NCBI GenBank assembly: GCA_965652545.1
Contig: CBFGWV010000059.1
Span: 1 to 20,046, forward strand
Origin: CBFGWV01 sp965652545
GTDB lineage: Bacteria > Pseudomonadota > Gammaproteobacteria > Competibacterales > Competibacteraceae
Reading direction: 5' to 3'
Length of the DNA stretch: 20,046 nucleotides
Made by a program: the position numbers and the translations under genes. Numbering within the stretch: position 1 is the stretch's first letter; each line of letters begins with the position of its first letter. The notes below the pieces were generated by a model. That model was not told the origin of the DNA and made no database searches. It saw only the letters and a list, made by a program, of their open reading frames with translations. Shown one piece after another: positions 14,847-20,046 of the stretch.

Positions 14847-15257
14847 ATGAGCAGCATCCGCGGCATTCTTCATCGCGCAACAACCGAATCGGGTCGTCGA
14901 CGACTCGGTGCGATGGTGATGTTGCTGGCTGCCGTCGGCTGGCTGCTGGCGTATTCCACCGGCTGCATGCTGTCGACGCAGGGCGTCTCCGGCGATACCC
15001 ACTCCGCCGTCGGTGGCATGGCAGCCATGGTCATGGACTGCCCGGTGGCCAAATGCACACAGGCGCAGTTACCCGTACCGGCATCGGCCGAACGGCTCGC
15101 GCTGACACCGAATGCGCCCGAGATCATCTTGTTGGCCGTGTTGCTTGGCCTGGTGGCGTATGCCGCCGTATCCGCGTCAAGGCGACAGCGGTACGCCCCA
15201 TCGGCGCTCTGGGTGACCCGCCCTCCGGGGTTACGGTTCTATCGCCTGCGGATCTGA
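14847..15257 (+). CDS. Small membrane protein with Cys/Met segment, possibly copper-related
   Basis: I do not recognise a firm family. The start is ATG 14847; a GTG at 14829 has no ribosome site. The 136-residue product has a basic N-terminus, a membrane helix (about residues 21-40, MVMLLAAVGWLLAYSTGC) and then a loop of about 50 residues with C40, M41, H52, several Met and an MDCPVAKC motif (C65, C70). A second helix follows (about 92-109, EIILLAVLLGLVAYAAV), then a basic tail. This puts the Cys/Met loop in the periplasm if both ends are cytoplasmic. Size and layout recall the small DUF2946-type proteins found beside copper-resistance genes. It precedes the multicopper oxidase gene by 102 nt on the same strand. 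Confidence 0.6.
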   Translation: MSSIRGILHRATTESGRRRLGAMVMLLAAVGWLLAYSTGCMLSTQGVSGDTHSAVGGMAAMVMDCPVAKCTQAQLPVPASAERLALTPNAPEIILLAVLLGLVAYAAVSASRRQRYAPSALWVTRPPGLRFYRLRI

Positions 15258-15359
15258 ATCCCCCTTTCTTGCGTATCGTCAGGACGCTGTACGTCGTCCT
15301 GGCAACGGTGCATGGCCGGTGTTTGCCACCGGTTGTGAAGCAAGCTTGTGGGAGATGTC

Positions 15360-16799
15360 ATGTCCATTCCCATGTTGTCGATGCCGGTATCGCGCCGGCA
15401 GGTATTGTCCGCTGCCCTGATGGCCGCCGGCGCAGCGGTCTTGCGCCCTTGGCCCGCGTTGGCGTCCGCCTCGGGCACACGCGAGTATTCACTGGAATTG
15501 GCACCGGCCCGGGTGCCGATGCTCGATGCCGCCACCGCCCCGGTGGACGTCTGGGCGTACAACGCCCAGGTGCCCGGACCCGTCCTGCGGGTCAAGCAGG
15601 GCGAGCGGCTGACGGTGACGGTCACCAATCGCCTGGAGGAGGCGACGACCGTGCACTGGCACGGTTTGCGCCTGCCCAATGCCATGGACGGTGTGCCGCA
15701 CCTGACGCAGCCGCCCATCGAGCCGGGCGGGCGGTTCGTGTACGCGTTCGACTGCCCGGATGCGGGCACCTTCTGGTACCACCCGCATCTTCGCAGCCAC
15801 GAGCAGACCGGCCGCGGTCTGTACGGCGCGTTGATCGTCGAGGACGCGCAGCCGCCGGTCGTCGATCGCGAGCTGCTCTGGGTGCTGGACGACTGGCGGG
15901 TCACCAAACAGGGGCAACTGAGCGACACCTTCGGCGACCCCCACGACATCGCCCACGGCGGGATGATCGGCAACGTGGTCACCGTCAATGGCGTGTTGCC
16001 GACGGCGGTGTCGCTCAGGGCCGGCGAGCGGGTGCGCCTGCGGCTGATCAACGCCGCCAACGCGCGCCATTTCGCGCTGCAGTTCGAGGGTCACCACCCC
16101 CAGGTCATTGCCATCGACGGCCAGCCGGTCGAGCCGCACGCACCCGACGGGGACCTGGTCGTCCTGGCGCCGGCCATGCGTGTGGATGTGATCCTCAATG
16201 CCGGTGGCGAGCCTGACAGCCGTCATCGGGTGATCGATCGCTTCTATCGCGACATGGCTTATCAGGTGCTGGAGCTGGCGTACGCGCCGCAGCGGCTACG
16301 CGAGGCGCCACCGGACGATGCGGTCGTGCTCGCCGCCAACCCGCTGTCCGAGCCGGACCTTTACGCGGCCGAAGCACATGAAATCCGCTTCCAGGGCGGC
16401 ATGATGGGCAGCCTGCAGGGGGCCACCGTCGAAGGCCGGCCGGTGAACATGATGGACGCCATGCGTGCGGGCAGGGCCTGGGCGGTCAACGGCGTCATCG
16501 CCACCGGCCACGTGCACGAACCCATCCTGGAGCTGGTCAAGGGGCGTTCCTACCGGCTGCGCCTGGTCAACGAAACCCGCTGGCACCACCCGATCCACCT
16601 GCATGGCCACAGCTTCCGCGTGCTCAGCCGCAACGGGCAGCCGACGCCGCGCCGCGAATGGCAGGACACGGTCATGATGAGCCCGCAGGAGACGGTCGAG
16701 ATCGCCTTCGTCGCCGATAACCCAGGTGATTGGATGTTGCACTGCCACATCCTCGAGCACCAACTGGGCGGAATGATGGCGGTTGTCCGGGTGGCTTGA
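15360..16799 (+). CDS. Tat-exported multicopper oxidase (CueO/CopA-like)
   Basis: ATG 15360 follows GGGAG at 5 nt. The 479-residue product opens with a twin-arginine signal (SRRQVL at 11-16 plus a hydrophobic Ala-rich stretch ending near ALASA). All copper ligand clusters are present: HWHG at 99-102, WYHPHLRSH with H141 and H143, HPIHLHGH, and H461-C-H463-ILEH467 with M472 as the probable axial type-1 ligand. It is therefore a complete three-cupredoxin oxidase, expected to oxidise Cu(I) in the periplasm. It has no long Met-rich insert, only scattered Met near MMGSLQG and MMDAMRAG. It is followed after 55 nt by the DUF411 gene. A laccase-like activity on other substrates is possible. Confidence 0.88.
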   Translation: MSIPMLSMPVSRRQVLSAALMAAGAAVLRPWPALASASGTREYSLELAPARVPMLDAATAPVDVWAYNAQVPGPVLRVKQGERLTVTVTNRLEEATTVHWHGLRLPNAMDGVPHLTQPPIEPGGRFVYAFDCPDAGTFWYHPHLRSHEQTGRGLYGALIVEDAQPPVVDRELLWVLDDWRVTKQGQLSDTFGDPHDIAHGGMIGNVVTVNGVLPTAVSLRAGERVRLRLINAANARHFALQFEGHHPQVIAIDGQPVEPHAPDGDLVVLAPAMRVDVILNAGGEPDSRHRVIDRFYRDMAYQVLELAYAPQRLREAPPDDAVVLAANPLSEPDLYAAEAHEIRFQGGMMGSLQGATVEGRPVNMMDAMRAGRAWAVNGVIATGHVHEPILELVKGRSYRLRLVNETRWHHPIHLHGHSFRVLSRNGQPTPRREWQDTVMMSPQETVEIAFVADNPGDWMLHCHILEHQLGGMMAVVRVA

Positions 16800-16809
16800 A
16801 CACATTAGT

Positions 16810-16819
16810 CGAACGTTCG
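16810..16819. repeat. Short perfect palindrome CGAACGTTCG upstream of the DUF411 gene
   Basis: A 10-bp perfect palindrome lies in the 55-nt spacer between the oxidase gene and the DUF411 gene, 36 bp before the ATG. It might be a regulator site, but its size allows coincidence. Confidence 0.3.
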
Positions 16820-16854
16820 TTTACCTAGTCAATACTTGATATGAGGAAAAACCC

Positions 16855-17289
16855 ATGAACGCATTTATCCGCACCATCATTGCAGTGGCCGCCATGCTGC
16901 CGGCTGCCGTCATGGCCGCCGACCTGGCGGCCATGCTGTACAAGAACCCCAGCTGCGGTTGTTGTACGGCTTATGCCGAGTATCTCGAGGAGAATGGTTT
17001 CAAGGTCGATGTGATCGAGTCCAACGACCTGCCGATGATTCGCCAGGAGCACGGCGTCGCCGCCGGTCTGCAGAGCTGTCACACGATGCTGATCGGCGAT
17101 TACGTCGTCGAGGGTCATGTACCGGTGGAGAGCGTCCAGCGCCTGTTGGCGGAGCAGCCGGCCATCCGCGGCATCACCGCACCGGGCATGCCGGCTCAGT
17201 CCCCCGGCATGAGCCCGCAGGGGCCGTGGTCGCTGACGGTCTACACGCTCACGGACGACGGTCAGCAAGTGGTTTATGAGCGCTATTGA
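16855..17289 (+). CDS. DUF411 (CopG/CusG-like) periplasmic metal-binding protein
   Basis: This 144-residue protein begins with a signal peptide (about 21 residues, FIRTIIAVAAMLPAAVMA-A) and contains the DUF411 signature: KNPSCGCCTAYAEYLEENGF with C34, C36 and C37, followed by a conserved GLQSCHTMLIGDYVVEGHVP with C75, H76 and H88. The thioredoxin-like fold and Cys cluster bind copper in related CopG/CusG proteins of copper-resistance clusters. The C-terminal ~40 residues (PGMPAQSPGMSPQG and a short strand pair) are typical for the family. GAGG lies 8 nt before the ATG. It is probably in an operon with the upstream multicopper oxidase. Confidence 0.88.
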   Translation: MNAFIRTIIAVAAMLPAAVMAADLAAMLYKNPSCGCCTAYAEYLEENGFKVDVIESNDLPMIRQEHGVAAGLQSCHTMLIGDYVVEGHVPVESVQRLLAEQPAIRGITAPGMPAQSPGMSPQGPWSLTVYTLTDDGQQVVYERY

Positions 17290-17338
17290 TCGGATGCCTG
17301 CGCGTATCCACCTTGTCCGGCCGAAGATGAGCGGTAAA

Positions 17339-17367
17339 CAGTCCGGCCGTCGCTAACGGCCGGACTG
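17339..17367. terminator. Strong GC hairpin between convergent copper genes
   Basis: A perfect 12-bp stem (arm CAGTCCGGCCGT at 17339-17350) with loop CGCTA closes a 29-nt hairpin. It lies between the stop of the DUF411 gene (17289) and the stop of copB (17390), where a bidirectional terminator is expected. There is no T-tract on either strand, so termination efficiency is uncertain. Confidence 0.55.
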
Positions 17368-17389
17368 GAGGCGATGGGGCCGATGCCAC

Positions 17390-18118
17390 TTAGAACAGCA
17401 ACCTGACCCCGGCGACGATGTAGAACGCCTCCTCATCCTCGCCCGCCGCACGGGCCAGGTCGGCGGTCTTGCCGAAGGAGCGTTCATAAACGATGCCTGC
17501 ATACGGGGCGACGTTGCGCTCGATCAAGTCATAGCTCAGGCGCAGTCCGGCCTCCGTTTTGGAGACGCCCGATCCCACGCCGATGTCCTCATCGTCGGAG
17601 AACGCGATGTCGACCTCGGCCGATGGCGTGAGAATGAGCCGGTTGGTGATCAACAGCTCGTATGCCACATCCAGCCGGGCCGATAGATCGCCGTTCTCGC
17701 TGATGAACAGGTCCGCGTCCACCTCGAACCAATGCGGCGCCAGCCCTTGCACACCGAGTACGGCGTAACTGCGGTTCGGCCCTTCGGGTGTGTCGATGCG
17801 CACGCCGGCTTTCGCATCGAAGAAGTCGGAAATCGGGCGCTGAATGAGCAATTGGTGTTCCAGCGTCTCGAACCCATCATCGTTCTGGCTGTATTCAGCC
17901 TCGCTTTCCAGGCGAAGCTTCCATTCGTCAGTGCCGACGAAGCCTTCCAGATCCCAGGCAAAGAGGTCGCCGTCGTCGTTGAAGCGCTGCTCCAACTGCT
18001 CGACCGCCACACCGTAGTACACCAGCGGTACCGGCTCGGCGGCCCAGACAGGCGGGGCGAGTGAGGCGCCCAGGGCGGCCAGTGCAAGAACGGACTTGAT
18101 CGTGATCGCGTGTGTCAT
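17390..18118 (-). CDS. copB: Copper resistance outer-membrane protein CopB
   Basis: The 242-residue product has a signal peptide (ITIKSVLALAALGASLAPPVWAA) and then a beta-barrel-like sequence with alternating strands. The CopB/PcoB landmarks are VEQLEQRFNDDGDLFAWDLEGFVGTDEWKLRLESEAEY, a GVQGLAPHWFEVDADLFISENGDLSARLDVAYELLITNRLIL block, and a C-terminal aromatic end (VRLLF) typical of outer-membrane barrels. It is shorter than many CopB proteins because the usual Met/His-rich N-terminal stretch is absent. It follows copA by 4 nt and is the last gene of that operon. In known systems it binds copper at the outer membrane. Confidence 0.9.
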   Translation of the reverse strand: MTHAITIKSVLALAALGASLAPPVWAAEPVPLVYYGVAVEQLEQRFNDDGDLFAWDLEGFVGTDEWKLRLESEAEYSQNDDGFETLEHQLLIQRPISDFFDAKAGVRIDTPEGPNRSYAVLGVQGLAPHWFEVDADLFISENGDLSARLDVAYELLITNRLILTPSAEVDIAFSDDEDIGVGSGVSKTEAGLRLSYDLIERNVAPYAGIVYERSFGKTADLARAAGEDEEAFYIVAGVRLLF

Positions 18119-18122
18119 TGGA

Positions 18123-19787
18123 TCACCCCGCCGTGCCGGTAGGAGCAGACTGCGGGCCGCCCTCGACGATCACCTTGCGGAACATGCCGCTGGCCATGTG
18201 ATAGGCCAGATGGCAGTGAAACGCCCATTGACCGGGCGCATCCACCTCGGTCTCGGAGTAGACGGTGGTGCCCGGCGCGATGCTGATCACGTGCTTGACC
18301 GGATCCCACTGGCCGTTGCCGGTGTCCAGGATCGACCACATGCCGTGCAGGTGCATCGGGTGGATCATCATCGTTTCATTGACGAACTTGAACCGTACCC
18401 GCTCGCCGTAGTTGAGCCGTAACGGCTCGGCGTCCTCATACTTCACGCCGTTGATCGACCAACTGTAGCGCTCCATGTTGCCGGTGAGCCGCAGCTCGAT
18501 TTCACGGGTGGCTTCGCGGTCCGGGTACAGCGGCTTCTGCGCCTTGAGATCGGCATAGGAGAGGAACTTCCCACCATCGGCCGCTGTTGGGATCAGCCCC
18601 GAACCGGCAGCGTAGAAGGGGTCGGTAGCGCCGCCCATGCCGCCCATCGATGAATGGTCCATGCCTGCCATCTGGCTGTGATCCATACCCTCCATCGACG
18701 ACATGTCCATACCCGCCATGCCTTCGTGGGCCATGCCCATGTCAGCCATGGTCAGCAACGGTGCCTCGCGCGGTGGGTGTGTATCGCCCCGGAGTCCTTC
18801 CCGCGGCGCAAGGGTGCCTGTGACGTGGCCCGCGCGACCCATGGACTCGGCGACTAGGGTGTATGCCCGTTCCTCGGTCGGGCGGACGATCACATCGTAA
18901 GTCTCGGCCACGGCGATGCGTAACTCCTCGACCGGCACCGGCTGCACATTGTTGCCGTCGGCTTGCACCACCGTCATGCTCAGCCCGGGAATGCGGATGT
19001 CGAAGTACGTCATTGCCGATGAGTTGATCAGGCGCAGGCGCACGCGCTCGCCCGGCTGGAACACCCCGGTCCAGTTCTGGGCCGAGCTCTTGCCGTTGAT
19101 CAAGGCCGTGAAGCCGTGCACGTCCTCGATGTCGGTCTGCATCATGCGCATCGAACCCCAGGCGCGGCGTTCGGCCACCGTTTCGGCGAAACCCTTGCTA
19201 CCGGCCTCGGAGAAGAAGTCGAACAAGGTCTGCTGCTTGCGGTTGTAGAAGTCCGGCATGTGCTTGAGATTGCGCAAAATGGTGTCCGCCGCGTGCGGGT
19301 GCTGGTCGGTCAGCTGGACCACATACTCGCGGTCGTAACGGAACGGCTCGCGTTCAACCGGCTCGATGACGATGGACCCGTAGGCGCCATCGGCCTCTTG
19401 CAACCCCGAATGGCTGTGAAACCAATAGGTGCCGCTCTGCACGATGGGAAAGGTGTAGGTAAATGTGGCGCCCGGCTCGATGCCGTGAAAGCTGATGCCC
19501 GGTACGCCGTCCATTTCGAAGGGCAGAATCAACCCATGCCAATGAATCGAACTGGGTACATCCAGGTTGTTGGTGACATTGACGGTTACGGTTTCCCCTT
19601 CCTTCCAGCGCAGGACAGGGCCGGGTGATGCACCGTTGTAGCCGATGCCCGATTGAATCGTGCCATCGATATCGATACCGACCGGATCAATGGTGAGTTG
19701 ATAGCTGGCGGCCAGGCCGGACAGCGGAAACAAGAGCCCCAGGGCGGCCAGGCCCCGGCTCAACAATCTCGAGCGTGACTGTCTCAT
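18123..19787 (-). CDS. copA: Copper resistance multicopper oxidase CopA
   Basis: I choose ATG 19787, 13 nt after the stop of the cupredoxin gene. It gives 554 residues with a signal peptide (RLLSRGLAALGLLFPLSGLAA). Ligand clusters are complete: SIHWHG, YWFHSHSG, HPMHLHGM and HCHLAYHMASGM with the axial Met. Between the second and third domains is a Met-rich loop with repeated M-x-x-M and MDHS units (MGMAHEGMAGMDMSSMEGMD and following), as in CopA/PcoA proteins that bind extra copper. The signal peptide has R-S-R rather than adjacent arginines, unlike the oxidase at 15360. Role: periplasmic Cu(I) oxidation and sequestration, with CopB. The ribosome site is weak (GGTACC region), suggesting coupled translation. 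Confidence 0.92.
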   Translation of the reverse strand: MRQSRSRLLSRGLAALGLLFPLSGLAASYQLTIDPVGIDIDGTIQSGIGYNGASPGPVLRWKEGETVTVNVTNNLDVPSSIHWHGLILPFEMDGVPGISFHGIEPGATFTYTFPIVQSGTYWFHSHSGLQEADGAYGSIVIEPVEREPFRYDREYVVQLTDQHPHAADTILRNLKHMPDFYNRKQQTLFDFFSEAGSKGFAETVAERRAWGSMRMMQTDIEDVHGFTALINGKSSAQNWTGVFQPGERVRLRLINSSAMTYFDIRIPGLSMTVVQADGNNVQPVPVEELRIAVAETYDVIVRPTEERAYTLVAESMGRAGHVTGTLAPREGLRGDTHPPREAPLLTMADMGMAHEGMAGMDMSSMEGMDHSQMAGMDHSSMGGMGGATDPFYAAGSGLIPTAADGGKFLSYADLKAQKPLYPDREATREIELRLTGNMERYSWSINGVKYEDAEPLRLNYGERVRFKFVNETMMIHPMHLHGMWSILDTGNGQWDPVKHVISIAPGTTVYSETEVDAPGQWAFHCHLAYHMASGMFRKVIVEGGPQSAPTGTAG

Positions 19788-19800
19788 GATGTAGGTACCG

Positions 19801-20046
19801 TCAGCCGCCGATCTTGATATTGCCCACCATGCCCGCGGCGTAATGCCCGGGTACGTTGCAGGCGAATTCCAGATCCGCATCCCCGCTGAAACGCCACACC
19901 AGTTCTTGCGATTGGCCCGGCTCGAGCAGCACGCTGTTGGGATCGTCGTGCTCCATCGTCTGGCCGTTGCCCATGTCCATCTTCATGGCCTCCTCGTCGA
20001 TGTGCTGGGGCATCAGTGCACCGTGCTCCATCATCATCGCCATCTG
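19801..20046 (-). CDS. Cupredoxin (CopI-like copper-binding protein), C-terminal part
   Basis: The frame runs off the right edge, so the N-terminus is missing; 82 residues are visible. A Met/His-rich run (MAMMMEHGALMPQH, MKMDMGNGQTMEH) leads into a type-1 copper site: the His in MEHDDPNSV, then the Cys and His of FACNVPGHY and the Met of AAGM. The closing MVGNIKIGG is the last strand of a plastocyanin-like fold. Such proteins occur at the head of copA-copB operons and bind periplasmic copper. It lies 13 nt upstream of copA, in the same operon. Confidence 0.85.
   Translation of the reverse strand, partial: QMAMMMEHGALMPQHIDEEAMKMDMGNGQTMEHDDPNSVLLEPGQSQELVWRFSGDADLEFACNVPGHYAAGMVGNIKIGG

Noticed and set aside
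14564..16216. 550-residue plus-strand frame overlapping the multicopper oxidase
   Set aside because: It is the out-of-frame shadow of the small membrane protein and oxidase genes; the true frames have start sites, signals and copper ligands.
16796..16803. TTGAACAC, half of the TetR operator, at the end of the oxidase gene
   Set aside because: It overlaps the stop codon (TGA) context and has no matching second half; an 8-mer is expected by chance.

Overview
The window is about 20 kb of GC-rich chromosomal DNA with short spacers and tightly packed operons. It looks gammaproteobacterial. The arginine genes resemble the Pseudomonas aot and aru systems, and the copper genes are of the CopA/CopB type. 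I cannot name a genus. There are no rRNA or tRNA genes, CRISPR arrays, intact insertion sequences or phage genes.

Layout. (1) 2-1310: the 3' end of a small secreted-type protein gene, an unrecognised gene at 337-1002 on the minus strand, and a locally AT-rich spacer. (2) 1311-7172: an arginine-type uptake and catabolism block. A minus-strand operon (1311-5175) encodes an AotO-like deacylase-fold protein, a periplasmic binding protein, two ABC permeases and a START-fold protein. A TetR/BetI-type repressor gene follows (5256-5891, minus). A divergent aminotransferase gene (5991-7172, plus) closely resembles arginine:pyruvate transaminase AruH. Near-identical operator palindromes lie in both promoter regions. 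No transporter ATPase gene and no 2-ketoarginine decarboxylase gene are in view. (3) 7173-7393: a convergent spacer dominated by a 113-bp inverted repeat that can fold into a T shape. (4) 7394-12424 (minus): a four-gene ABC exporter-like operon of GldA/GldF/GldG/DUF4340 type. The last protein ends in a 137-residue highly acidic tail. (5) 12621-14588: an HD-superfamily protein gene (minus) whose leader carries a near copy of the TetR operator, and a divergent MgtC/DUF4010 membrane protein gene. (6) 14593-20046: a copper block with a broken P-type ATPase remnant, a small Cys/Met-containing membrane protein, a Tat-exported multicopper oxidase and a DUF411 metal-binding protein (plus strand). These converge on cupredoxin, copA and copB genes (minus strand).

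How the parts work together (inference). The TetR protein probably represses both arginine uptake and the first catabolic step, and perhaps the HD gene about 7.4 kb away. The copper genes form a periplasmic detoxification set: oxidation by two multicopper oxidases, binding by the cupredoxin and DUF411 proteins, and an outer-membrane CopB. The cytoplasmic copper-exporting ATPase survives here only as a fragment.

The least explained items are the T-shaped palindrome, the strand-asymmetric (G+T-rich plus strand) region around it, the three-site TetR operator set and the acidic tail.
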